From Chloroflexota bacterium (GTDB lineage Bacteria > Chloroflexota > Dehalococcoidia > Lucifugimonadales > Lucifugimonadaceae): 64,000 nucleotides of DNA. The stretch spans positions 1 to 64,000 of the forward strand of contig JAJCYY010000100.1 in assembly GCA_029262735.1 (NCBI GenBank), in the 5' to 3' direction. This document shows positions 42,358-51,594 of the stretch, piece by piece. Numbering within the stretch: position 1 is the stretch's first letter; each line of letters begins with the position of its first letter. The notes below the pieces were generated by a model. The model had not been told where the DNA came from. It worked only from the letters and a program-made list of their open reading frames with translations, and searched no databases. The position numbers and the translations under genes are program-made.

Positions 42358-42788
42358 CGGATCGGCTCCGATCCGGCGATCAATCGCCGGTGTTCAATCG
42401 CTGTGCATCTATCGACGACGATCGGCAGACCGGCCTCGATCGATCGCCGGGTCGCCTCGTCGTTCACGACGCCAAGTTGAGTCCAGATTGCCGTCGAATT
42501 AGCTGAGATCGCGTCATTGACAACATCTAGAACAAACTCCGGCCTCCTGAACACATCCACGAGATCAATTTTCCGTCCTGTCGAGGCGATGCTCGGAAAT
42601 GCCGGAATGCCCTGCCATCGGTCAATATGAGGATTGATAGGGATGACTTCATAGCCGGATTCGATCAAATACTCTGCCACGCCGAAACTTGGTCGCGATC
42701 GCCGTTCTGACAAACCGACCACGGCGATCGAGCGCACCGACTGCAAGAGCGTGCGGATCTCCGCATCCGATGTAAGAACGGTACTCAT
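42354..42788 (-). CDS. CoA-binding domain protein
   Basis: 144 residues from the ATG at 42788, overlapping the stop of the upstream glycosyltransferase as ATGA; the frame to 42905 lies inside that gene and is ignored. Sequence: SIAVVGLSERRSRPSFGVAEYLIESGYEVIPINPHI, with the Rossmann-like CoA-binding fold, then DLVDVFRRPEFVLDVVNDAI and IWTQLGVVNDEATRRSIEAGLPIVVDRCTAIEHRRL (shown in part). The YccU/CoA_binding_2 family has a conserved Cys near the end, here VVDRCTAIEH. Function is unknown. It is translationally linked to two glycosyltransferases. Confidence 0.88.
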   Translation of the reverse strand: MSTVLTSDAEIRTLLQSVRSIAVVGLSERRSRPSFGVAEYLIESGYEVIPINPHIDRWQGIPAFPSIASTGRKIDLVDVFRRPEFVLDVVNDAISANSTAIWTQLGVVNDEATRRSIEAGLPIVVDRCTAIEHRRLIAGSEPIR

Positions 42789-43528
42789 CTGCGCCCTGCT
42801 GTCCGATACCTGCCCATAAGGTGATTCAACCGCACTCGGAAAATATCCAGGTACGCGGCCACGCTGCCTCCCAGAGTCACCTTTCCTCCCTCGTAGTACT
42901 GCCAATCGATCGCCACTTCGCCAATTGAAAAACCGGCCTTTTTTGCGATGAACAGGTTTTCCACATCATAGGTCCACCCTTGAAGTCGTTGGACCGGAAA
43001 CACCACAGTCGCCGCCTCGGCGCTGTAAAGCTTGAAGCCGCACTGAGTATCCTCGATCCCCCGTAGAGCGACCAGCTTCACGGTCCAGTTGTAAACGCGG
43101 CCCAGGAAGTGACGAACCCATGGCTCATCGATCCGCCGTGCTCCCGCAGCCTCCCTTGAGCCTATCGATACATCGAATGCTGGCGTGAATCCGTGCTCCG
43201 ACTGAAAAAAGCGCCTGAGATTCCCCGGTGGCATTGAGAGATCGGCGTCACTCAAAAAGCGCCACTCGGCCTCCGCCTCCAGCATTCCTCGCCGCACAGC
43301 CGCTCCCTTTCCGCCATGAGCTGCCTTGATGAGCTTGATCCGACCGTCCAGTCTCGAATGCTCTTCAACGATCTCCGCCGTCCGGTCAGAGCTGCCGTCG
43401 TCGACCACAACGATCTCCCATGACCTCTCAAACTCCAGCAGAAATTCACGCAACCGGTCGAGCGAGCCGCCAATGCGCGACTCCTCGTTGAATGCCGGGA
43501 CCACTATTGCCAGAAACGGTTTGTCCAA
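42785..43528 (-). CDS. Polyprenol-phosphate glucosyltransferase-like GT2 (ALG5/DPG-type)
   Basis: 247 residues. Landmarks: VVPAFNEESRIGGSLDRLREFL, VVDDGSSDRTAEIVEEHS, GKGAAVRRGMLEAEAEWRFLSDADLSMPP (DxD in SDADLS), RHFLGRVYNWTVKLVALRGIEDTQCGFKLY and GWTYDVENLFIAKKAGFSIGEV. This is the dolichyl-phosphate beta-glucosyltransferase-like branch of GT2. It makes a polyprenyl-phosphate sugar for protein or polysaccharide glycosylation. First gene of a three-gene operon with a CoA-binding protein and a DPM1-like transferase. Confidence 0.88.
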   Translation of the reverse strand: MDKPFLAIVVPAFNEESRIGGSLDRLREFLLEFERSWEIVVVDDGSSDRTAEIVEEHSRLDGRIKLIKAAHGGKGAAVRRGMLEAEAEWRFLSDADLSMPPGNLRRFFQSEHGFTPAFDVSIGSREAAGARRIDEPWVRHFLGRVYNWTVKLVALRGIEDTQCGFKLYSAEAATVVFPVQRLQGWTYDVENLFIAKKAGFSIGEVAIDWQYYEGGKVTLGGSVAAYLDIFRVRLNHLMGRYRTAGRR

Positions 43529-43667
43529 TCGATCACGGCCTCTAACCGCTCAGTCGGGCGATTCCAATCGGGTTGCAAGCAACTGTCGGGCGAACTGTGG
43601 CCGAAACTTTACAGAAACGGTACGGAAGTGCCACAGCAATTACGCGCCACTGACAACTCAGTTGAGA

Positions 43668-44912
43668 CTAATCAGCTCGGTCCAGCTCGAACGCATCATG
43701 CAGTGCGTTTGCCGCAGCAGGAACATCGTCGCGTCGCACAATACACGTGATACGAATCTCCGACGTCGTAATCATGTCGATGTTTACACCCGCCTCTGCC
43801 AGGGAACTGAACATAGTGGCAGCGTAGCCGGGACCGTTCTGCATCCCTGTCCCGACGATGCTCACCTTCGCAAGTTCTCCTCCGTGTGTGGCGTCTCGGA
43901 ACTTCACTGCCTGCTGCTGCCTGACAAGATCGAGAGCACGCTGAGCATCGGCGTCACCAACGGTGAAGGTGAAATCAGTGGTGCCGTCGTCACTTGTGTT
44001 CTGCACAATCACGTCCACGCTGATTCCGGCGTCAGCAAGAGGCCGCAACAGCCCGCCTGCAACGCCCGGACGGTCCTCGACGCCTCGCACAATGATCTTG
44101 ACCACGTTCTTGTCTATCGCGATGCCCGTCACCGCTCTCCGCAGCTCCATGGTTGGCTCTCCTCTGTGGATAAGTGTTCCTGGAACGTCATCGAAGGTCG
44201 AAGCGACCAGCACCGGCACCCCATACACCGCAGCAAGCTCGATCGAGCGCGGATTCATTTTTGCACCGAGAGACGCCATTTCAAGCATCTCCTCGTATCC
44301 GATCTCCTTGAGTTTGCGAGCACGAGGAACTATTCGCGGGTCCGTCGTGTAGATCCCATCAACATCGGTGTAGATCTCGCACTGTTCAGCAGACAGCGCA
44401 ACCGCCAGGGCAACCGCAGTGGTGTCAGAGGCGCCGCGGCCCAAAGTGGTCACGTCGCCCGTATCGCCCAGTCCCTGGAACCCGGCAACGATCACAACCT
44501 TTCCGGAGCCCAACTCCCTGTTGAGGCGTTCGGTGTCAATTGCTGCGATCCGCGCCGAGCCGTGTACCGCATTGGTCCGAATACCGGCCTGCTGTCCGCT
44601 CAGGCTGACGGCATCCAGGCCAAAAGAATGGATCGCCATCGCCATCAACGTTGAGCTCACAAGTTCGCCTGTGGAGAGAAGCGTGTCCGTCTCCCTGGGC
44701 GAAGGTGACAGGTCAGGACCGGTTACTGCGTTCGCAAGATCGATCAGCTCATCCGTCGTATCGCCCATGGCTGAAACGGTGACCACGAGGCCGACTCCAG
44801 ATTGGGCACGCTCACAGATCTTACGTGCGATCGCACGGATCTTCTGAGCAGTGCTGACCGACGAACCGCCGTACTTCTGAACTACGACGCTCTGCTGTTC
44901 TGTCTCCGTCAT
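43668..44912 (-). CDS. lysC: Aspartate kinase
   Basis: 414 residues. The kinase domain has VVQKYGGSSVSTAQKIRAIA, VTVSAMGDTTDELI, SLSGQQAGIRTNAVHGSARI and the GRGASDTTAVALAVAL loop. Two ACT domains follow (about 265-414), including MELRRAVTGIAIDKNVVKIIVRG and VSIVGTGMQNGPGYAATMFSSLAEAGVNIDMITTSEIRI (shown in part), the usual feedback-inhibited form. It phosphorylates aspartate at the start of lysine, threonine and methionine synthesis. The start overlaps the thrB stop as ATGA. Confidence 0.96.
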   Translation of the reverse strand: MTETEQQSVVVQKYGGSSVSTAQKIRAIARKICERAQSGVGLVVTVSAMGDTTDELIDLANAVTGPDLSPSPRETDTLLSTGELVSSTLMAMAIHSFGLDAVSLSGQQAGIRTNAVHGSARIAAIDTERLNRELGSGKVVIVAGFQGLGDTGDVTTLGRGASDTTAVALAVALSAEQCEIYTDVDGIYTTDPRIVPRARKLKEIGYEEMLEMASLGAKMNPRSIELAAVYGVPVLVASTFDDVPGTLIHRGEPTMELRRAVTGIAIDKNVVKIIVRGVEDRPGVAGGLLRPLADAGISVDVIVQNTSDDGTTDFTFTVGDADAQRALDLVRQQQAVKFRDATHGGELAKVSIVGTGMQNGPGYAATMFSSLAEAGVNIDMITTSEIRITCIVRRDDVPAAANALHDAFELDRAD

Positions 44913-45841
44913 TCTGACTCAACCACGTACGCACCGCGGTGGGCAGGTCGCAGAACCACAGCTTTGCCAGGCACTTCCGAAATTCGGGCCGCTTCAGCCA
45001 TCTCGTAGCTGACCGTAACTTCATTTCCCGTTGTAAGTGCCATCACCGACGGCCCAGCACCTGAAAGGAACGCTCCATGGGCCCCTCCGTTCAGGGCTGC
45101 CTTTATCAGACGTGACAGTGCTGGAAACACCTGGCTGCGTTGGGGCTGGTGCAGGCGATCCTGAGTCGCCTGGCGGAGGAGAGCGAAATTGCTCTTGTGT
45201 AGTGCGCTGACCAGCATCGCCGCTCTCCCGATGTTGTAAATGGCGTCGGATCTCGGGATTCGATCCGCCAGCCTGGCCCGTGACTCGTGCGTATTGGTCT
45301 GCAGATCCGGTATGAAGACAACAGCCGACAGGCCATCAGGCACCGGCACCTGGTCAACCACCCACTGCCCGCCGTCGTGGACGCCAATGGTGCACCCACC
45401 GTAAATTGCCGACGCTACATTGTCAGGATGGCCTTCCAGGTCGGCCGCCAGTGTGACCAGATCACCGTTTTCGAGATCAGCGCCTGCCAGAGCCGATCCG
45501 GCAATCAGTCCCGCCACAATCGCCGCGGAACTCGATCCGAGTCCACGCCCCTGCGGAATACGATTTCGGCACGTGTACTTGAGCGGAGGAACCTCTTTTT
45601 CGGCCCTGTGAAATGCCGCCTCGACACCCGTGACCACAAGATTCCTGGCATCCTCGGGTAGCTCTCCGGCACCTTCGCCCTCGATGCCGACATGGAAGTT
45701 CCCGCGCTCCACGGTTAGCTCGTTCCACATCTCGAACGCCATGCCCAGGCAATCGAAGCCAGGCCCCATGTTGGCAGTGGTGGCCGGCGCATTTACGGTT
45801 ACTCTGTCCACAGAATTCTGTCCGCAGGCGCTCGTCGACAC
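44909..45841 (-). CDS. thrB: Homoserine kinase
   Basis: 310 residues from a GTG. GHMP-kinase landmarks are VNAPATTANMGPGFDCLGMAF, the phosphate-binding RIPQGRGLGSSSAAIVAGLIAG, and FLSGAGPSVMAL near the C-terminus. It phosphorylates homoserine on the way to threonine. The gene is coupled to lysC by an ATGA overlap, a sensible pairing. The ribosome site is weak, so a slightly later start (GTG 11 codons in) is possible. Confidence 0.95.
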   Translation of the reverse strand: MSTSACGQNSVDRVTVNAPATTANMGPGFDCLGMAFEMWNELTVERGNFHVGIEGEGAGELPEDARNLVVTGVEAAFHRAEKEVPPLKYTCRNRIPQGRGLGSSSAAIVAGLIAGSALAGADLENGDLVTLAADLEGHPDNVASAIYGGCTIGVHDGGQWVVDQVPVPDGLSAVVFIPDLQTNTHESRARLADRIPRSDAIYNIGRAAMLVSALHKSNFALLRQATQDRLHQPQRSQVFPALSRLIKAALNGGAHGAFLSGAGPSVMALTTGNEVTVSYEMAEAARISEVPGKAVVLRPAHRGAYVVESE

Positions 45842-46013
45842 CCGAAATAGTGATTATAAGTTGATCCTGCGGACACAGATCGAACCTTGCCTGTCCGTTC
45901 CGCGCAACCTTGCAAGTATAATCCCGCCGGCCGCGATAGTTCCTGCATCGGCTAATTTATTGAAGCCTCTGGCTTGTCCTTGAGGTAAATCCTGAAGAAA
46001 GGTCCGCTCAACA

Positions 46014-47006
46014 ATGTCCAAAGTCGCAGCCATCCTTGGCCCCGAATCACCAGCAGGCAAAACCCGGATGAAAGAGTGCCAGGCGGTTGTTGAACGCGTT
46101 GGAGGGCTTGAATTGAGGTTCGTAGACAGCGAACTGCCCGAAGACAAGATGCTTGAGAGCTTGAAGGACGCCATCGCCATCATGCCAAACGGCGCTCGCA
46201 GCTTCACGCCGGAGATGATCGAGCAACTGCCGAACCTGCGGCTAATACAGACCTTTTCTGCCGGAACCGACTACCTGGACAAAATGATGCTGGCCGAGGC
46301 CGGCATTGACGTTGCGAACAACGGTGGCGCTAACGCCGTAGCTGTAGCAGAGCATGCCATCGCATTAATGTTTGCAGTCAATCGCAAACTGGACGTGCAG
46401 ATCTCTAGCGTGAAGGCCGGCACATGGATGCTGGGAGTCGAGGGCGAACGAACGGAGTTCCACACTCTGGTCGGCAAGCGGGTCGGAATTGTTGGTCTCG
46501 GTCGCATCGGCTCAAGGGTCGCCAAGCGCCTCGCAGGTTGGGAGTGCGAACTGGTCTACAGCGATGTAGTCGACCATGATCCGGACTACATTGCTGCGGC
46601 CGGTGCGCAACGCGTTGAACTGGACGAGTTGCTCTCGACTTCCGACATCGTCACGCTACACGTGCCGTTGGACAGGATCACGACCCACATGATCTCGGAC
46701 CGTGAACTGTCGCTCATGAAACCAACAGCAATCTTGATCAACAGTTGCCGCGGACCGGTTGTCGACGAGGCCGCTCTCATCCGGGCGTTGGAATCGAAAG
46801 AGATATTCGCAGCTGGTTTGGACGTGACCGAGATCGAGCCGATCGAGATGAACAATCCGCTCTTGAACATGTCAAACGTGGTGCTGACGCCTCACCTTGC
46901 AACACGCGCAATCGAGTCAGAATACAACGCAGCTGAATACGCGATCATGAACATTGCGCGCCTTGCAGCAGGTCAAAGACCCGAATGGATAGTTGCCCCG
47001 GTCTAG
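46014..47006 (+). CDS. D-isomer-specific 2-hydroxyacid dehydrogenase
   Basis: 330 residues. Catalytic and NAD-binding domains: LIQTFSAGTDYLD, NNGGANAVAVAEHAIALMFAVNRKL, the Rossmann motif VGIVGLGRIGSRVAKRLAGWE, then TLHVPLDRITTHMISDRELSLMKPTAILINSCRGPVVDEAAL (shown in part; catalytic Arg), GLDVTEIEPIEMNNPL (Glu) and VVLTPHLATRA (His). It could be a phosphoglycerate, glyoxylate or hydroxypyruvate reductase; no ACT domain is present, so a serine-pathway SerA is less likely. Divergent from thrB, convergent with mscS. Confidence 0.9.
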   Translation: MSKVAAILGPESPAGKTRMKECQAVVERVGGLELRFVDSELPEDKMLESLKDAIAIMPNGARSFTPEMIEQLPNLRLIQTFSAGTDYLDKMMLAEAGIDVANNGGANAVAVAEHAIALMFAVNRKLDVQISSVKAGTWMLGVEGERTEFHTLVGKRVGIVGLGRIGSRVAKRLAGWECELVYSDVVDHDPDYIAAAGAQRVELDELLSTSDIVTLHVPLDRITTHMISDRELSLMKPTAILINSCRGPVVDEAALIRALESKEIFAAGLDVTEIEPIEMNNPLLNMSNVVLTPHLATRAIESEYNAAEYAIMNIARLAAGQRPEWIVAPV

Positions 47007-47021
47007 TTCGCTCAGTGTCGC

Positions 47022-47927
47022 CTACGCGACATCGCCATCCTTCGGCAGCCCGTTCCCGAAATGAACAACGGTTTGCGGGAACGGAATCTTGATTTCTTCC
47101 GCATCCAGCCGCTTTTTAAGCCGCTTCCTCAACTCGCCCATCGCCCCGATACGGCTCATCGGCTTGGTATCGCCCATCACCTTGATCTCGACACCCGACG
47201 CACCAAGATTGTCGACACGCACAGCACTCGGAGTGTTGAGCAACAGATCGGTCCAGTCCGGATCAGCCTTGAATTTCTCACACTCGTCATTGATGACCTC
47301 AATGACTCGGTCTAGATCCTCTTTGTATCCAACCTCGACGTTGAAGTTGATTCTGGCGAATTCGCGGGTCATGTTAGACGCCACTGTTATCTGGCCGTTC
47401 GGGATCTGGTGCAGCGTGCCATTCCCATCGCGAAGAATAGTCGTTCGGAGATTTATCGCTGTCACCAGTCCGGACGTACCGGCGACGGTGGCAGCCTCGC
47501 CAACCCTGTACCAGTCCTCAGTGACAATCAAGAACCCGTGCAGATAGTCCTTAATGATGTTCTGTGCTGCAAATGCCAGTGCCAGGCCGCCTATCCCCAG
47601 CGCGCCGATGATAGGTACAACACTCACACCGAATTCCGCCATCGCAGTAACACCGGCGATGACCCAGATTGATATCTTCGCAACCCTGTTGAGCGTTCCG
47701 GCAACGGTCCCAACTCGTTTTTGCCGGTCTTCCTCCGGCATATCGACGATACGTTGCATGCGGCGATCGACTGCCGAGGTGATCATTCTGGAAACAAGTC
47801 GCACCACGAGCCACGTCACTGCTGCTATCACGAGGATAGTGGCGCCGCTGGTTATGACCCGTGAAAGCTCGAAATTTAGATCAAATACATCACCCAACTG
47901 GCTCTCCTTGTTGATTCCGATAACCAA
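47022..47927 (-). CDS. MscS-family small-conductance mechanosensitive channel
   Basis: 301 residues with three N-terminal membrane helices (about 20-50, 70-95, 98-125). The pore helix region reads GALGIGGLALAFAAQNIIKDYLHGFLIVTEDWYRVGEAATVAGTSG (shown in part), followed by the beta domain VTAINLRTTILRDGNGTLHQIPNGQI and a C-terminal alpha/beta vestibule (GASGVEIKVMGDTKPMSRIGAMGELRKRLKKRLDAEEIKIPFPQ, in part). It releases osmolytes on hypo-osmotic shock. Confidence 0.93.
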   Translation of the reverse strand: MVIGINKESQLGDVFDLNFELSRVITSGATILVIAAVTWLVVRLVSRMITSAVDRRMQRIVDMPEEDRQKRVGTVAGTLNRVAKISIWVIAGVTAMAEFGVSVVPIIGALGIGGLALAFAAQNIIKDYLHGFLIVTEDWYRVGEAATVAGTSGLVTAINLRTTILRDGNGTLHQIPNGQITVASNMTREFARINFNVEVGYKEDLDRVIEVINDECEKFKADPDWTDLLLNTPSAVRVDNLGASGVEIKVMGDTKPMSRIGAMGELRKRLKKRLDAEEIKIPFPQTVVHFGNGLPKDGDVA

Positions 47928-48092
47928 GATTCGCCGTCAGGATGCCGCGTTCCCCGTATGCAGGCAAGGAGCGGCGAGAGTCGGCACTGCGAGCGAAACG
48001 TATAAAGAAGCAGGATTCGCCCTGGAAACGCCAACAAGTGCCGCTCCGCTTCCGGCTCTCACTGTCTATAATTACGTAGTTGCAATGAATGA

Positions 48093-48169
<77 letters not shown>

Positions 48170-48189
48170 TTTGCTTCAAGGTACAAATG

Positions 48190-48225
48190 AAGCGGCCCGC
48201 CAACAATGTGTTGGCGGGCCGCTTT
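48190..48225 (+). terminator. Perfect 16-bp hairpin downstream of tRNA-Pro
   Basis: AAGCGGCCCGCCAACA (48190-48205) is the exact reverse complement of TGTTGGCGGGCCGCTT (48209-48224), around a three-base loop ATG. GC-rich with AA/TT ends, it reads TTT then AAG on the plus strand and AAA on the other side, so it can serve as a terminator for the tRNA and, reading leftward, for transcripts from the thioredoxin reductase-like gene. Confidence 0.8.
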
Positions 48226-48326
48226 AAGTTCGGCTAGTGTCCTGCTCTGTCAGCTCGAAGCTGATCGACGTCTTTTTCCAGCGCCGTTACTTCCTGATGG
48301 CAGATGCCGATGCACTTCGTGCGAGC

Positions 48327-49316
48327 TTAGTCCGCGCTTGCGGCAACCGGTTCTGACTCTTCACCCAGTTTTGACGGATGCTCCATGACGTGAGTGTAGG
48401 CAGAGAGCGCAGAAATCGCGCCCTGTGCTGCCGCCGTGATGGTCTGCTTAAGGTCTGTGCCGTCGGTCAGGTCACCTGCAGCATAGATGCCCGGGACATT
48501 CGTCTTCTGCATCCTGTCCACATGGACCTCATCGGTATTTGGATTGGTCTCGAGGCCAAGCTGTTTCGGCACCTCTAGCCTCGGATCGGCACCGGCTTCA
48601 ATAAATAGTCCATCGAGCGTCAGCTCATCACTGCCCTCGAAAGGCTTCGTCAGGTTGACTCCGGTCAGTCCCGCTTCATCGCTGCCAACCAGTTCAGAGA
48701 CTTCAGTCTCAAGCAGCACCTTCACGTTTTCGGTCTTGGCGAGCACCTTCAGCAGTATCGGCTCCGGCCTGAAGAGCGTATCGCCCCGATAGACCAGGTA
48801 AACAGTCTTGGCATACTTGGCGAGCAGAATGGCTCCCTCGACTGCAGCATTGCCACCACCCACAACGGCCGCTGAATCTTTGTTCCGATAGAGCGGTGCG
48901 TCACATGTGGAACAGTAAGACACACCTTTTCCGGTCCACTCTTCCTCGTTCGGAAGACTCAGCTTCCTGCGCTCCCGTCCAACAGCCAGGATCACAGACA
49001 GCGCGTTAACAACACTCCCATCTTCGAGTTCGATCCGGAATCGATCGCCGTCTGCCTTTGCGCCGGTAACGTTCGAGTTGAGCGTTGGGACTTCGAGGTG
49101 ATCCACCTGCTCCTTGAACTTCATCATCAGCTCGAAGCCGTCGATATCGCCCGTTCCGGGATAGTTCTCGATCATTCCACCGATGGCGGTCTCGCCACCG
49201 AACTGCTCGGATGCGATCACCGTATCCATCTGGTACCGAGCCGCATACAGAGCTGCAGCAAACGCCGCTGCGCCCTGCCCCGCTATCAGTAGGTCAGCTT
49301 CTCTAACTTCACTCAT
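48327..49316 (-). CDS. Thioredoxin reductase-like FAD/NAD(P)-binding protein
   Basis: 329 residues. The FAD motif is DLLIAGQGAAAFAAALYAARY, in which the usual GxGxxG reads GQGAAA. Then come ETAIGGMIENYPG, the redox-active disulfide CSTC (YCSTCDAPLYRNKD), the NAD(P) motif VVGGGNAAVEGAILLAKY and the C-terminal GIYAAGDLTDGTDLKQTITAAAQGAISA (shown in part). It probably transfers electrons from NADPH to a thioredoxin or related thiol protein. Selenoprotein-type redoxins such as that at 27705 would need such an electron source. Confidence 0.86.
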   Translation of the reverse strand: MSEVREADLLIAGQGAAAFAAALYAARYQMDTVIASEQFGGETAIGGMIENYPGTGDIDGFELMMKFKEQVDHLEVPTLNSNVTGAKADGDRFRIELEDGSVVNALSVILAVGRERRKLSLPNEEEWTGKGVSYCSTCDAPLYRNKDSAAVVGGGNAAVEGAILLAKYAKTVYLVYRGDTLFRPEPILLKVLAKTENVKVLLETEVSELVGSDEAGLTGVNLTKPFEGSDELTLDGLFIEAGADPRLEVPKQLGLETNPNTDEVHVDRMQKTNVPGIYAAGDLTDGTDLKQTITAAAQGAISALSAYTHVMEHPSKLGEESEPVAASAD

Positions 49317-49542
49317 ATCTGTTCGTCACCTTCCCGTATGCTCGTCCCACGACGCGCAAGAGTTGCAAGCGGTCCTGCGGACTAGGTTATGAGGAGCCGT
49401 TTCCAGTGTCGATGGCAAAATCGGCAGTTTCTCGCACTACCCCCGTGTATGTATCACAACGGTGATTGGGGCACCCTGCCCAGATGCTATCGATCTGCAG
49501 TTCAGAGCCTTCCTACACGATCTTCCACCAGGTTTTATCACG

Positions 49543-50712
49543 TTGTTAGATGCCATTGTGGTCGGCGCAGGTCCAGCAGGCAATCAGACTGCTCTCAAAC
49601 TGGCGGAAGCCGGACACGATGTCTTAGTCGTGGATTACCGGACCCGCCTCGGCGATAAGCTCTGCACCGGAATCATTGGGCGGGAGTGCTTCGAGAGATA
49701 TTCTGTCCCGAAAGAGATGGTGCTCCAGGAGGCACGATCTGCCAGGTTCACGACCGCCAGTCCTGGCGAGGTAGTGATCGCCCGTCAGAACCCCCAGGCA
49801 TACGTGATCGACCGGATCAGGTTTGTCTCAGAAATCGCTGACCGTGCCGCAGACAAGGGTGCTTCATATATGACCGGCACACTGGTGACAAGCATCGATG
49901 TTGGTGCTGACTGTGTCGAAGTAGGCCTGAGAGCAGACGGCGAGTTCCGAAAGCTAAAATCCAGGGCCATCGTGGTTGCAAGCGGTGCAGGATCCAAATT
50001 GGCGGAGATGGCCGGCCTTTCTCCTGCCAGGAATCTTGCATATGCGTCACAGGCCGTAGTTGATGCACACATCGACCCTGAAGTGACCGTAATGCTCCCT
50101 GGCGCTCTCCCTACCGGTCATTTTGGCTGGCTGGTCTCCAGGGGTGACGGCAAAGCGTTGTTGGGAGTTCTGGGGAAGCCTCGGCAGACGGGGGTCGAGC
50201 AGCAGGTTTTGCTTGCTGCTCAATCTGCGGGTCTCGCCGGAGCCAGGAGCGGCGACTGGCAGCGCTGGCCTGTACCAGTCGGCCCGGCGCCCGTGACAGT
50301 CAATCACCGGGCGCTACTGGTCGGCGACGCAGCGGGCCAGGTCAAGCCGGCGACAGGTGGAGGAATCTACTACTCGCTAATTGCAGCCGATCTTGCCGCC
50401 GAGACGCTGGACCGCAGCCTGAGAGCGGACGATCTGAGCGTTAGATCACTCAGTTCATACGACACAGCCTGGAAGTCGGTGCTTGGCAGAGAGTTGCGTG
50501 TGGGTCGAATAGCAAGATCAATATTCGAACGGCTCGACGGCCCAGCGATCGAGAGGTTGCTGCGCATAGCTGAAGCCAGCGGTTTTCTTGATGAAGATGG
50601 TTCGTTCGACTGGCATTCGAAGCTGATCATCCGCGGGCTCACATACCGAATGTTCGACGCGGCTTTTTCACCGTTCAGGGCTGTGAGCAGTGCAATATCG
50701 GCAATTGCTTGA
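49543..50712 (+). CDS. Geranylgeranyl reductase-family flavoprotein
   Basis: About 389 residues from a TTG at 49543; an in-frame GTG at 49462 would add 27 residues that are not family-like, and the ribosome site is weak in either case. FAD motif DAIVVGAGPAGNQTALKLAEAGHDVLVV, then DKLCTGIIGRECFERY (the conserved Cys-Gly of the family), QAYVIDRIRFVSEIADRAADKGA, and LLVGDAAGQVKPATGGGIYYSLIAADLAAETL (in part). It reduces isoprenoid double bonds in lipids, quinones or chlorophyll-like tails. The substrate here could be a respiratory quinone or membrane lipid. Confidence 0.85.
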   Translation: MLDAIVVGAGPAGNQTALKLAEAGHDVLVVDYRTRLGDKLCTGIIGRECFERYSVPKEMVLQEARSARFTTASPGEVVIARQNPQAYVIDRIRFVSEIADRAADKGASYMTGTLVTSIDVGADCVEVGLRADGEFRKLKSRAIVVASGAGSKLAEMAGLSPARNLAYASQAVVDAHIDPEVTVMLPGALPTGHFGWLVSRGDGKALLGVLGKPRQTGVEQQVLLAAQSAGLAGARSGDWQRWPVPVGPAPVTVNHRALLVGDAAGQVKPATGGGIYYSLIAADLAAETLDRSLRADDLSVRSLSSYDTAWKSVLGRELRVGRIARSIFERLDGPAIERLLRIAEASGFLDEDGSFDWHSKLIIRGLTYRMFDAAFSPFRAVSSAISAIA

Positions 50713-50717
50713 GCCAA

Positions 50718-51572
50718 TCAGGCTACTCGCTGACCAGTAACGCGCCGTGCGAACTGTCGGACATGACCCGGCATCAATGAAGCAACCGCGGGTTTGATCA
50801 AATGGCGTGCTGCGAGTGGAGAGTAGTCGCCCCGCCTCACTGCCCCGATCCGTGCCCGCATAGCCCCGCGAATCTGCCTGGATTCGCGCCTCGAACCGAA
50901 CTGTTCAGCAGTCTCTCGACGTAGCAGCAGCGGCTCGACCAGGTTCGCCATTTTGCAGAGTGACGCCATCCTGAGCCAGAGGTCGTAGTCCTGCGCAAAA
51001 GGCATGTCGGTGTACCCTCCCGCTGCTTCGAACAGAGTCTTGCGAAACATCACGGTCGGGTGAGCAAACTGGTTGGCGCGGATAAGCGCCTTCTTAATCC
51101 GGCGGTCCGAATCCGGTGCAGACCAATTCCCGAGTACGTTGCCCTCTTCGTCGATCAGAGTAGTCGCTGTGCCTAGCAGCCCAACTTCGGGATTGGCCTC
51201 CATGAAATTCAACTGCTTTTCCAGGCGTGCAGGCATTGCAACATCGTCAGCATCCATCCGGGCTACGAGACTCGCACGTGCGAGCGAAACTCCCCGATTC
51301 AAGGCAGCTGCCAAACCTCGTCCCGGCTGAGTGACGATCTTCAACCTCGTGTCGCCAAAGCGATCGAGTATCTCCGAAGTCCGGTCCTCGGAGCCGTCGT
51401 CGACGATGATCAGCTCATAGTTTCTGAGGCTCTGAGACAGAATGCTGCGAACTGCCTTTTCCAGAAAGCGGTCGCCGTCTCGAACCGCCATGACCACCGA
51501 CACAGACGGGGCGTCGACCGGTACCTGGCGCACGATCTCATCCGCCGCGGGTGTATAGCTGTATCTGGTCAC
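50718..51572 (-). CDS. Glycosyltransferase family 2
   Basis: 284 residues from the GTG at 51572, with GGAG about six bases upstream; the longer frame (51659) overlaps the next gene by 65 bases and is rejected. Landmarks are SVSVVMAVRDGDRFLEKAVRSILSQS, LIIVDDGSEDRTSEIL, GLAAALNRGVSLARASLVARMDADDVAMP (DxD in DADD) and AQDYDLWLRMAS. It adds a sugar to an acceptor in the polysaccharide locus. Last gene of the leftward block that begins at 57706. Confidence 0.88.
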   Translation of the reverse strand: MTRYSYTPAADEIVRQVPVDAPSVSVVMAVRDGDRFLEKAVRSILSQSLRNYELIIVDDGSEDRTSEILDRFGDTRLKIVTQPGRGLAAALNRGVSLARASLVARMDADDVAMPARLEKQLNFMEANPEVGLLGTATTLIDEEGNVLGNWSAPDSDRRIKKALIRANQFAHPTVMFRKTLFEAAGGYTDMPFAQDYDLWLRMASLCKMANLVEPLLLRRETAEQFGSRRESRQIRGAMRARIGAVRRGDYSPLAARHLIKPAVASLMPGHVRQFARRVTGQRVA

Positions 51573-51594
51573 GGAATCTCCTGTGCACGTTGGC

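Noticed and set aside
43326-44654. Long plus-strand open frame of 442 codons
   Set aside because: It is antisense to the aspartate kinase and glycosyltransferase genes, whose sequences are clear. It has no recognisable domain.
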